Shown: in pieces, positions 1-7,134 of the stretch | Numbering within the stretch: position 1 is the first letter of the stretch | Layout of the letters: the number at the start of each line of letters is the position of its first letter | NCBI RefSeq assembly: GCF_008704995.1 | Contig: NZ_CP023747.1 | Span: forward strand, 3,498,501 to 3,562,500 | DNA length: 64,000 nucleotides | DNA from: Streptomyces nodosus | GTDB taxonomy: Bacteria; Actinomycetota; Actinomycetes; Streptomycetales; Streptomycetaceae | Reading direction: 5' to 3' | The notes under the pieces: model-generated | Told to the model about the DNA's origin: nothing | Databases searched by the model: none | What the model saw: only the letters and a program-made list of their open reading frames with translations | Translations under genes and position numbers: made by a program

Positions 1-1
1 C

Positions 2-505
2 ACACCGCACACCCTGTTCATCGGCTGCTCCGACGCCCGTGTCGTCCCGGAGCTGATCACGGCCAGTGAACCGGGCGAGCTGTTCGTCGTCCGCACCGCG
101 GGCAATCTCGTCCCGGCCCACGCACCGGACCCGGACGCCGTGGCGGCGAGCATCGAGTTCGCCGTCGCCGTCCTGGGCGTGTCCGACATCGTGGTGTGCG
201 GGCACTCCGGCTGCGGCGCCATGACGGCCCTGGCCGAGGCCCATGATCTGCGCGAGGTGCCGGCGGTCGCCCGGTGGCTGCGGCACGCGGACGCCTCCCG
301 CGCCCGTACCGCCGCCCGCGGGGACGTCGCGGCGCTGGTGCGGCAGAACGTGCTCGCCCAGCTGGCGAACCTGGCCACCCACCCCTCGGTCGCCCGTGCC
401 CGGGCCGAAGGCGCCCTCACCCTGCACGGCTGGGTCTACGACATCGCCACCGGAGGCGTCGAGACCGTCGGCACCGACGACCGGGCCACCGCGGGCGCCG
501 CCTGA
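2..505 (+). CDS. beta-class carbonic anhydrase, 5' end cut by window
   Basis: Interconverts CO2 and bicarbonate in the cytoplasm with a zinc ion. The visible part begins just before the beta-class signature C-S-D-A-R (about position 32 on) and contains the second zinc motif H-S-G-C-G near position 200, so both parts of the metal site are present. About 40 N-terminal residues of a roughly 200-aa family lie outside the window. It is 109 bases upstream of cyanase on the same strand. Cyanase consumes bicarbonate and releases two CO2, so a role in recycling bicarbonate for cyanate breakdown (as CynT does in E. coli) is a sound inference. The family call is firm; the dedicated role is inferred. Confidence 0.93.
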   Translation, partial: TPHTLFIGCSDARVVPELITASEPGELFVVRTAGNLVPAHAPDPDAVAASIEFAVAVLGVSDIVVCGHSGCGAMTALAEAHDLREVPAVARWLRHADASRARTAARGDVAALVRQNVLAQLANLATHPSVARARAEGALTLHGWVYDIATGGVETVGTDDRATAGAA

Positions 506-614
506 CCACCGGCCCGGCGCCTTCCGGCCGGCCCGGGCCCCCTTCGACCCGGCCCTGCGACTTCGCAGGAGACCGGGTGTCCCCCCCCACCCCGTGAACA
601 GAGAGGAACCCCCC

Positions 615-1085
615 ATGCCGCACGCCCAGTTCGACCCCACCGCCCGTGAGACCCTCGCCATCACCGCGGTCGAGGCCAAGACCCGCAAGGACCTCACCTG
701 GCAGCAGATCGCCGACGCGTCCGGCCTGTCGGTGGCCTTCACCACCGCCGCCGTGCTCGGTCAGCACGCCCTGCCCGAGGCCTCCGCGCAGGCCGTCGGC
801 GAGCTGCTCGGCCTGGACGCCGACGCCGTGACGCTGCTCCAGACGATCCCGACCCGCGGTTCGATCCCCGGTGGCATCCCGACCGACCCGACCATCTACC
901 GCTTCTACGAGATGCTCCAGGTGTACGGCACCACGCTGAAGGCCCTGGTGCACGAGCAGTTCGGTGACGGCATCATCTCCGCGATCAACTTCAAGCTGGA
1001 GGTGAAGAAGGTCGCCGACCCCGAGGGCGGCGAGCGCGCGGTGATCACCCTGGACGGCAAGTACCTGCCCACCAAGCCCTTCTGA
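615..1085 (+). CDS. cynS: cyanase (cyanate hydratase)
   Basis: Converts cyanate plus bicarbonate to ammonia and CO2. The product is 156 aa, the normal length for the decameric enzyme. The N-terminal half (about 10-75) is the helical HTH-like domain, and the C-terminal catalytic part is very close to the E. coli form, including the end [11 protein letters not shown]. The catalytic residues of the family are in place: Arg96 and Glu99 in PTIYRFYEM, and Ser122 in GIISAINF. The ATG at 615 is preceded by AGAGAGGAA. The carbonic anhydrase upstream supplies its co-substrate, and two deaminases follow on the same strand, so the four genes may be one operon. Confidence 0.97.
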   Translation: MPHAQFDPTARETLAITAVEAKTRKDLTWQQIADASGLSVAFTTAAVLGQHALPEASAQAVGELLGLDADAVTLLQTIPTRGSIPGGIPTDPTIYRFYEMLQVYGTTLKALVHEQFGDGIISAINFKLEVKKVADPEGGERAVITLDGKYLPTKPF

Positions 1086-1211
1086 TCCGCCCGGACCGAA
1101 CCGGCTCCGGGGCGGACCGGCCCGCCCGTCCGCCCCGGCCTCCTCCCCTTTTCCCACCTCCTCCCCCTTCCCCCCTTCTCCCTCTTTCCCCTCACCGAAG
1201 GGACACCCGCG

Positions 1212-1712
1212 ATGGACTTCGCACAGCACACCATCGACCTCGCCCGCCGCAATGTCGCCGAGGGCGGCCGGCCGTTCGCGACCGTCATCGTCAAGGACGG
1301 CGAGATCCTGGCCGAGAGCCCGAACCGGGTCGCCCAGACCGGCGACCCCACGGCGCACGCCGAGATCCTCGCCGTCCGCGAGGCATGCACCGAGCTGGGC
1401 ACCGAGCACCTCGTCGGCGCCACCATCTACGTGCTCGCCCACCCGTGCCCGATGTGCCTGGGGTCGCTGTACTACTGCTCACCGGACGAAGTGGTCTTCC
1501 TCACCACCCGGGACGCCTATGAACCGCACTATGTGGACGACCGCAAGTACTTCGAACTGGACACGTTCTACGGCGAGTTCGCCAAGAACTGGGACGAGCG
1601 CCGGCTGCCGATGCGCTACGAGCCGCGCGAGGGAGCGGTCGAGGTCTACCGGCTCTGGCAGGACCGCAACCAGGGCGAACGCCGCGTCGCCGGCGCGCCC
1701 GTCGCCCTCTGA
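1212..1712 (+). CDS. CMP/dCMP-type zinc deaminase, guanine-deaminase-like
   Basis: A 166-aa zinc-dependent deaminase-fold protein. The zinc site is H49-A-E51 and P78-C79-P-M-C82, the standard HAE plus PCxxC pattern. The overall length and the tail after the second motif resemble bacterial guanine deaminases of the cytidine-deaminase fold, but the substrate cannot be read from sequence. The start has a good ribosome site (GAAGGGA). It lies 126 bases after cyanase across a polypyrimidine tract, and only 11 bases before a second deaminase-fold gene, so those two are very likely co-transcribed. Deamination would release ammonia, which fits a nitrogen-salvage setting with cyanase. Confidence 0.85.
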   Translation: MDFAQHTIDLARRNVAEGGRPFATVIVKDGEILAESPNRVAQTGDPTAHAEILAVREACTELGTEHLVGATIYVLAHPCPMCLGSLYYCSPDEVVFLTTRDAYEPHYVDDRKYFELDTFYGEFAKNWDERRLPMRYEPREGAVEVYRLWQDRNQGERRVAGAPVAL

Positions 1713-1723
1713 GGGAGCCGACC

Positions 1724-2236
1724 ATGACCCTCGTCGAACCGACCGGCGCCGAGATGCGGCATCTGGAGCGCGCCGTGGAACTGGCGGCCGAGGCACTGCG
1801 CGCCGGGGACGAGCCCTTCGGCTCGGTCCTGGTCGGTGCCGACGGCCAGGCCCTGGCGGAGGACCGCAACCGGGTGCGGACGCTGGGCGACAACACCCGG
1901 CACCCCGAGTTCGAGCTGGTCCGCTGGGCCACCGCCCGTCTCACCGCGCGGCAGCGCGCGGAGGCCACCGTCTTCACCTCCGGGGAGCACTGCCCCATGT
2001 GTGCCGCGGCCCACGGCTGGGCCGGTCTCGGCCGGATCGTCTATGTGCACTCGGCCGCCCAGCTGACCGACTGGCTGGCCGAGCTCGGCGTGGCACCGTC
2101 CCCGGTACGCTGTCTGCCGATCCAGGACGTGGTGCCCGGCCTGACGGTGCAGGGGCCCGTACCGGCCCTGACCGGCCGGATGCGCGAGCTGCACACCGAC
2201 TTCCACACCGGTCGGCCCGACAGGACCGCGCCCTGA
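1724..2236 (+). CDS. second deaminase-fold protein with HPE zinc motif
   Basis: A 170-aa relative of the upstream deaminase and probably its operon partner. The cysteine motif is intact (H89-C90-P-M-C93), but the first motif reads H60-P61-E62 instead of H-A-E, and the region after residue 110 diverges. The zinc ligand His and the proton-shuttling Glu are kept, so it may still be active. The Ala-to-Pro change and the different C-terminus suggest a different substrate from its neighbour. Two unequal copies side by side could act as a hetero-oligomer (this fold works as dimers or tetramers) or as two steps of one pathway. The gene ends just before a hairpin shared with the convergent ankyrin gene. 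Confidence 0.8.
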   Translation: MTLVEPTGAEMRHLERAVELAAEALRAGDEPFGSVLVGADGQALAEDRNRVRTLGDNTRHPEFELVRWATARLTARQRAEATVFTSGEHCPMCAAAHGWAGLGRIVYVHSAAQLTDWLAELGVAPSPVRCLPIQDVVPGLTVQGPVPALTGRMRELHTDFHTGRPDRTAP

Positions 2237-2248
2237 CGGGCCGGCGGT

Positions 2249-2276
2249 GCCGGCACGGTTGCCGTGGTGTGCCGGC
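2249..2276. terminator. hairpin between convergent genes
   Basis: Arms GCCGGCAC (2249-2256) and GTGCCGGC (2269-2276) enclose 12 bases. The hairpin sits between the convergent stops of the second deaminase (2236) and the ankyrin gene (2277), so it can serve both strands. There is no clear T-run, which is usual in high-GC actinomycetes. Confidence 0.6.
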
Positions 2277-3134
2277 TCAGGGCCGTCCGGTCCCGCCGCG
2301 TTCCGGGTCCGTCCGTATCTCGGCCTCGCGCAGCACCTCCGCGATCGCGCGGAAGCCGCGGCGCTCGGCATGGGCGCGGGCCGTCGTCCCCTCGGCGTCC
2401 GGCAGCAGCGGGTCGGCACCCGCCGCGAGCAGCACCTCCACCACCTCCTGGTGGGTGCGCCCGCCGTCGCCGAGGATCACCGCCTCCAGCAGCGCCGTCC
2501 AGCCGAGCCGGTTGACGTGATTCACGTCGATGTCGGTCTCGGCCAGCACCGCCCGCACATAGGCCACATGACCACGCTCGCTCGCGGGGATCACCGACAC
2601 CCCGCCGTACCGGTTGGTCAGCGTCAGGTCCGGCCCGCCGGGCAGCAGGGCGCGCATCATCGCCACACTGCCGGTGACACCGGTCACCAGCCAGGGACTG
2701 TCCGACCGGTCGTCCTGCGCGTTCACGTCCGCGCCCGCACCGACCAGCACCTCCGCCACCGCCGGCTCGTCGGCGAGGGCGGCCCGCAGCAGGGGCGTAC
2801 GGCCCTGCTCGTCGCGCGCCTCCCGGTCGGCGCCGGCTGCCAGCGCCGCACGGACGGCCGCGACATCGCCGTGCTGTGCGGCGTCCAGCAGGGCACGGTC
2901 GGTCGGGGAAGGTGACTTCTTGGCCACGACGGGACTCCTCCAGGGGGCGGCGACGGACAACGCGACGACAACGGCCGCCAGGACGACAAGCAAAGCAGGG
3001 ACACAGAAGCAGAAGCGGAACAAGGGGCTGGGGCCGGGACGGCGGGAGAGCCCGGCACGGCCGGCGGCGCGCGGGGCAGTAGCTCCCACGCGCCGCGGCG
3101 GCCGAGCGCTCTCCCGTTCGGGGACGCGTTTCAT
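2277..3134 (-). CDS. membrane-anchored ankyrin-repeat protein
   Basis: A 285-aa protein. Basic residues at the N-terminus are followed by one hydrophobic segment (about 40-65), then ankyrin repeats from about 78 to 270. Repeat cores such as ALLDAAQHGDVAAVRAAL, GRTPLLRAA and GWTALLEA are easy to see, which gives about five or six repeats. Ankyrin repeats are protein-binding scaffolds and no enzyme domain is visible. It starts 35 bases after the stop of the HbpS-like gene on the same strand, so the two are probably one transcript. Pairing with a haem/redox sensor recalls bacterial ankyrin proteins that support peroxide defence (AnkB with KatB in Pseudomonas). That parallel is inference. The start has a weak ribosome site and could lie downstream. 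Confidence 0.8.
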   Translation of the reverse strand: MKRVPERESARPPRRVGATAPRAAGRAGLSRRPGPSPLFRFCFCVPALLVVLAAVVVALSVAAPWRSPVVAKKSPSPTDRALLDAAQHGDVAAVRAALAAGADREARDEQGRTPLLRAALADEPAVAEVLVGAGADVNAQDDRSDSPWLVTGVTGSVAMMRALLPGGPDLTLTNRYGGVSVIPASERGHVAYVRAVLAETDIDVNHVNRLGWTALLEAVILGDGGRTHQEVVEVLLAAGADPLLPDAEGTTARAHAERRGFRAIAEVLREAEIRTDPERGGTGRP

Positions 3135-3169
3135 CAGAGGACGTCACTCGCTCGGGAGGTGCGATGGAA

Positions 3170-3730
3170 TCAGCGCCCGTTGCTGATCGCCGCGACCCCG
3201 GCCCGGGCGAACTTCTCGTCCAGGTCGCCGGAGGGGGCACCCGCCACCCCGATGCCCGCGATCGGGGCGTTGCCGTAGGCCACCGGGGCACCGCCCGCCA
3301 GGAACAGCGTGCCCGGGATGTCCTTGAGGGTCGGCGCCGAGTCCAGCCGCTTGGCCAGCTCGGAGGTGGGCGCGTTCCAGGAGACGGCGGTGTAGGCCTT
3401 CCTGATCGCCGAGTCGTAGGACTGGGGTCCGGCGCCGTCGCCGCGCAGGGTGACGATCGTGTTGCCGTTACGGTCCACCACCGCGACGGTCACCCGCTGG
3501 CCCTCCTGCTGGGCGGCCTTGAGGGCGGCCCGCGCGGCGTCGGTGGCGGCCTCGGCCGTCAGATGGGTGCTGGTGGTCGTGGCCCTGTTCTTCACCGCGG
3601 CCGGAGCGGCGGCCGGAGTGTCGGCGGAGGCGGACACCGCGCCGGCCGCGCCGGCACCGACCACCGCCAGGGCCGCCGCGGCGGTGACGATCCTGGCGCG
3701 GGCGGAGAACTTCCTGGCCTTGTGCTGCAT
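3170..3730 (-). CDS. hbpS: secreted HbpS-like haem-binding protein
   Basis: A 186-aa protein of the GlcG/HbpS (haem-degrading, PF03928-type) family. Residues 1-37 are a signal peptide ending near VSASA. The mature domain starts near LTAEAATDAARAALKAA and has the family pattern VTVAVVDRNGNTI, SAIRKAYTA, and the closing GIGVAGAPSGDLDEKFARAG. In Streptomyces reticuli HbpS is an extracellular octamer that binds haem and iron and controls the SenS kinase under redox stress. Here the gene is divergent from a kinase-regulator pair in the same arrangement. The ATG at 3730 has GGAGAGG eight bases upstream; a GTG directly before it is the less likely start. The ankyrin gene follows. Confidence 0.9.
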   Translation of the reverse strand: MQHKARKFSARARIVTAAAALAVVGAGAAGAVSASADTPAAAPAAVKNRATTTSTHLTAEAATDAARAALKAAQQEGQRVTVAVVDRNGNTIVTLRGDGAGPQSYDSAIRKAYTAVSWNAPTSELAKRLDSAPTLKDIPGTLFLAGGAPVAYGNAPIAGIGVAGAPSGDLDEKFARAGVAAISNGR

Positions 3731-3907
3731 CACGGGTACCTCTCCAGTCGTGTCGCCTTCCTCCGCACCCGGTCAGCCGGATCGGCCGTGCTTGTACGGG
3801 TGACGGAGGACGCGGCGCGCCCTGCGCCGCACCTCCACTCTCGGCCCGCCCGGGCCGCCCGCCCGTCGGCGTACCGGCTGGTCCCGGCGCGCGGACGGAC
3901 GACGCGG

Positions 3908-3929
3908 GGGTCATCCGATCGGTTGACCC
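3908..3929. promoter_or_regulatory. 22-bp imperfect palindrome in the hbpS-senS gap, candidate operator
   Basis: Outer arms GGGTCA (3908-3913) and TGACCC (3924-3929) flank a centre containing CCGATCGG. Ten of the eleven symmetric base pairs match and only the T/T pair at 3914/3923 fails. It is the strongest symmetric site in the 336-base gap between the divergent hbpS and senS genes. The natural candidate protein is the adjacent NarL-type regulator, because SenR is known to bind the hbpS-senS region in S. reticuli. Assigning this exact site to it is inference. Confidence 0.5.
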
Positions 3930-4066
3930 GCCGCCGTTCCCACCGGGCGACAATGACCCTGTTCGCCCGACTCGGGGCCCTCCCGCCGAGGCCGTCCCGG
4001 GTCTGTCCGCCGCCATGTCCGTCGCCGTCCGTCGCCGTGTCCGTACGTCCCGGGGAGGAGCAGCCC

Positions 4067-5392
4067 ATGCCGTCCTGGAAACTGCCGTCCCCGCAAGGTC
4101 CGGGCACCGTCGGCGGGGAAGCCCGCCGACTGGCGTTCGTCATCCATCTGACGTTCTTCCTGCTGCTCGGCTCCGCGCTGTTCCGGTATGTCCTGCGGCA
4201 CCACGCCCAGCCCCAGGTGCCCGCCGTCCTGGCCCTGGCCGGCGCGCTGGCCCTGCTGTACGTCACCGGCCGGCGCACGGCGGTCACCGCGGCCGGCGCA
4301 TCCGTCCCCGGCAGGGCAGCCGTCCCCGGGCCGGTGTCCCTCTCCTCCCGGGGCTCCTCCGCCGCGGGCCCCGGGCGGCCTCCCCTCACCAGGCTGGTGT
4401 GGCTGGGCGGGCTGGTCGGCGTGTGGGCCGCACTGGTCGCCCTGGCTCCCAGCTTCGCCTGGTGCGCGGTGCCGCTCTTCTACACCGCGCTGCGCACCCT
4501 GCCGACGCCCGCCGCGTACACCCTGGTGGTGTTCTTCACCGCCTTCGTGGTCGTCGCCCAGCTGCGGCTGGCCGACCGCTTCGACCTGGACCTGGTGATC
4601 GGTCCGCCGTCCGTCGCCGCCCTGGCGGCCGCGGTCTTCACCCATATGGACCGGCAGGCAACCCGGCAGGCCGCCCTGATCCGCGACCTGGTGCGCACCC
4701 GGCGCGAACTCGCCGCCACCGAGCGCCGCGAGGGCACCCTGGCCGAGCGTCAGCGGCTGGCCATGGAGATCCATGACACGCTCGCCCAGAGCCTGTCCAG
4801 CCAGCGGATGCTTCTCCAGGCCGCCGACCGGACCTGGGAGAGCGAGCCGGCGCGGGCCAGGGAGCATCTGCGCACCGCCGGTTCGATCGCCGAGCGGAGC
4901 CTGGCCGAGGCGCGCCGGTTCGTGCACGACCTCGCACCCGCCGACCTCGCCGAGGGCGGTGGCCTGGAGGCGGCGCTGCGGGGCCTCGCCTCCCGCGAGA
5001 CCACGGCCGGACGCACCGTGACCTGTCTCGTCGACGGCACACCGGCGCCGTACGGGCTGCCGGACCGGGTGCAGTCCGCGCTGCTGCGCATCGCGCAGGG
5101 TGCCCTTGCCAATGTCCGGGAGCACTCCGGTGCCACCCGGGCCGCGCTCACCCTCACCTATCTGGAGGACCAGGTCCGGCTGGACATCGCCGACGACGGC
5201 CGCGGTTTCGACACCGCCGCACTGCCGGGGCGCGCCGTCGGGGTCCGCGGACACGGTCTGCCCGCGATCCGTGCCCGGGTCGGCCAGCTGGGCGGCACCC
5301 TCACCGTCGAGTCCGCGCCCGGTGACGGCACCGTCGTCTCCGCCGCCGTCCCGCACCGTCCCACCGCCGCGCAGGAGGTTCCCACGCCATGA
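4067..5392 (+). CDS. senS: membrane sensor histidine kinase, SenS-like
   Basis: A 441-aa NarL-family (HisKA_3) kinase. The N-terminal half has about five or six membrane segments (roughly 22-42, 52-68, 110-128, 131-147, 150-168, 178-192) with short outside loops, as described for SenS. A short coiled linker follows, then the phospho-acceptor His236 in M-E-I-H-D-T-L-A-Q and an HATPase_c domain with the N box (ANVREHS) and G box (DDGRGFD). The start at 4067 follows a strong GGGGAGGAG ribosome site. The stop overlaps the regulator start by four bases (ATGA), so the two are translationally coupled. It probably senses the state of the secreted HbpS partner encoded divergently. Confidence 0.9.
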   Translation: MPSWKLPSPQGPGTVGGEARRLAFVIHLTFFLLLGSALFRYVLRHHAQPQVPAVLALAGALALLYVTGRRTAVTAAGASVPGRAAVPGPVSLSSRGSSAAGPGRPPLTRLVWLGGLVGVWAALVALAPSFAWCAVPLFYTALRTLPTPAAYTLVVFFTAFVVVAQLRLADRFDLDLVIGPPSVAALAAAVFTHMDRQATRQAALIRDLVRTRRELAATERREGTLAERQRLAMEIHDTLAQSLSSQRMLLQAADRTWESEPARAREHLRTAGSIAERSLAEARRFVHDLAPADLAEGGGLEAALRGLASRETTAGRTVTCLVDGTPAPYGLPDRVQSALLRIAQGALANVREHSGATRAALTLTYLEDQVRLDIADDGRGFDTAALPGRAVGVRGHGLPAIRARVGQLGGTLTVESAPGDGTVVSAAVPHRPTAAQEVPTP

Positions 5393-6060
5393 CCAGGACC
5401 GAACCCACCGAACCGGCCGGACGCACAGCACCGGCGCCGGTCCGGCTGGTGCTGTGCGACGACCACGCCGTGGTCCGCGCGGGTCTGCGCGCCCTGCTCG
5501 GCAGCGCCCCGGGGATCGACGTGGTGGGCGAGGCGGACAGCGGGGCGGAGGCCGTCGCGCTCGCCGCCAAGCTCGTCCCCGATGTGGTCCTGATGGATCT
5601 GCAGCTCGGCGACGCGATGGACGGAGTCGAGGCCACCCGCCGGATCACCGCCGGCTCCGGTGGCGCGGTCCATGTGCTGGTCCTGACCACCTATGACACG
5701 GACGCCGACATCACCCGTGCCATCGAGGCGGGCGCCACCGGCTATCTGCTCAAGGCCGAGCGCCCCGACGAGCTGTTCACGGCGATCCACAGCGCCGCCG
5801 CCGGACGCACCGCCCTGTCCGCGCCCGTCGCCCAGCGGGTGATGACCCGGATGCGCAGCCCGCGTCCCGGCCTCACCGACCGTGAACGCGACATCCTCGG
5901 CCAGCTGGCGCGCGGGCTGACCAACCGGGACATCGCCAAGGCCCTGTTTCTGAGCGAGGCCACGGTCAAGACACACCTGGGGCGCATCTACGACAAGCTC
6001 GGCGTCGACACCCGCGCCGGTGCCGTGGCCGTGGCCAAGGAAGAGCGTCTGCTGCCCTGA
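5389..6060 (+). CDS. senR: NarL/LuxR-type response regulator, SenR-like
   Basis: A 223-aa regulator. The receiver domain (about 18-135) has acidic D24-D25, the phosphorylation site D70 in VVLMDLQL, the switch Thr in LVLTTYDT, and a conserved Lys in LLKAERPDE. The C-terminal LuxR helix-turn-helix (about 163-210) contains the recognition region LTNRDIAKALFLSEATVKTHL. It overlaps the kinase gene by four bases. In S. reticuli SenR controls hbpS-senS-senR itself and the furS-cpeB peroxidase operon; no catalase-peroxidase gene is visible in this window, so such targets would be elsewhere. Confidence 0.9.
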   Translation: MTRTEPTEPAGRTAPAPVRLVLCDDHAVVRAGLRALLGSAPGIDVVGEADSGAEAVALAAKLVPDVVLMDLQLGDAMDGVEATRRITAGSGGAVHVLVLTTYDTDADITRAIEAGATGYLLKAERPDELFTAIHSAAAGRTALSAPVAQRVMTRMRSPRPGLTDRERDILGQLARGLTNRDIAKALFLSEATVKTHLGRIYDKLGVDTRAGAVAVAKEERLLP

Positions 6061-6090
6061 CCGTCCGGGTCCCTCACCGGGTCCCGAGGG

Positions 6091-7017
6091 TCAGCTCGTG
6101 ACCTTGCCCGCCTTCAGCCAGAACTGGTCGAGGTAGGCGTTGCACTGATCGCCGTCCTGGCAGGAGAGGGAGATGGTGTTCTTGCCCTCGTTGAGATTGA
6201 TCCAGGCGTAGGTCTTCGTCCAGCCGTGTTCCCAGTCGCCCTGTTCGGCTCCTGCGAAGTTGGCCATGTTGAGCTTGCGGCCGACCTCGGTGCCGTTCAC
6301 GGTGAGCGTCGTCTTCGCGTCCTCGCCGGGGACGCCGTAGCGGACGAACACGGTGTAGTCGCCGCTCTTCGGGATGTTGTTGAGGGTCCAGGTGACCTGG
6401 GCGCCGGGCTGGTTGAGCCCCACGACATACAGACCGCCCTCGGACTGGGCGCCGGGGACCTCCTTGGAGGTCGACATGTCCGGCGAGAGGCTCAGCAGCT
6501 GCGCGTCCGACTTCGGCAGCTCCTGGGGGGCCTTGTCGCCGCCGGAGGGACTGGGATCGGCGCTCTGCGAGGCGGACGCCCCGGCGGAGGGCTGGTTGCC
6601 CGCGGTGTCGTCGTTCTTGGAGTCGCCGTTCATCATCGCGATGGTGATGCCGATCACCACCGCGGCCACCACCGCGATCGCCCCGATCAGCAGGCCCTTG
6701 GTGTTGGGTCCCCGGCCGCGGCCGCCGCCCGGGGGCGACTGGCGGGACTGGGGCGCGCCGCCCGGCGCCGTCTCGGGCGCCGCGTAGTTCGGGTTGGGCT
6801 GCTGGCCGTACCCCTGCTGCGGCACCTGGCCGTAACCGGCCGGGGCCTGCTGCTGGCCGTACTGGCGCTCACCGACCGCACGCACTCTGTTGACGGAGCC
6901 CGGGTAGCCGTAGCCACCGGTCGGCGGCTGGGCGCCGTTGGCCTGCCCGTCGGCGTAGAGGTAGCCGAACGGGTCGTCGTCCTCGGGCGTGCTCGCGCCG
7001 CTGTTGCCGGGCGTCAT
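6091..7017 (-). CDS. membrane-anchored protein with outside CBM-like beta domain
   Basis: A 308-aa protein. The first ~110 residues are Gly/Tyr/Gln/Pro-rich and presumably cytoplasmic (repeats of GYG and QQ). One membrane helix follows (about 112-132, LLIGAIAVVAAVVIGITIAM), then a Ser/Ala-rich linker, then a domain of about 135 residues. That domain, with phrases such as GGLYVVGLNQPGAQVTWTL, GDYTVFVRYGVPG and GKNTISLSCQDG, resembles family 35/6 carbohydrate-binding or galactose-binding-like modules. There is no catalytic part, so it probably binds wall or extracellular sugars. It converges with senR (31 bases apart) and lies after cdgB on the same strand. Confidence 0.75.
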   Translation of the reverse strand: MTPGNSGASTPEDDDPFGYLYADGQANGAQPPTGGYGYPGSVNRVRAVGERQYGQQQAPAGYGQVPQQGYGQQPNPNYAAPETAPGGAPQSRQSPPGGGRGRGPNTKGLLIGAIAVVAAVVIGITIAMMNGDSKNDDTAGNQPSAGASASQSADPSPSGGDKAPQELPKSDAQLLSLSPDMSTSKEVPGAQSEGGLYVVGLNQPGAQVTWTLNNIPKSGDYTVFVRYGVPGEDAKTTLTVNGTEVGRKLNMANFAGAEQGDWEHGWTKTYAWINLNEGKNTISLSCQDGDQCNAYLDQFWLKAGKVTS

Positions 7018-7134
7018 CCCTTGGTACTCCTCAACAGGTGCGGGTCAAGATGGTGCGTGGCTGAATGGCGAGCCTACCCGTTCCCCGGAGCCCGTACGGC
7101 TGTTCCTCTAGTCACTCGTCCGATGACCTGCGGT

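Noticed and set aside
3170..5392. A kinase start near 3164 giving 742 residues
   Set aside because: The upstream part would be antisense to hbpS; the strong ribosome site GGGGAGGAG at 4052-4060 fixes the start at 4067.
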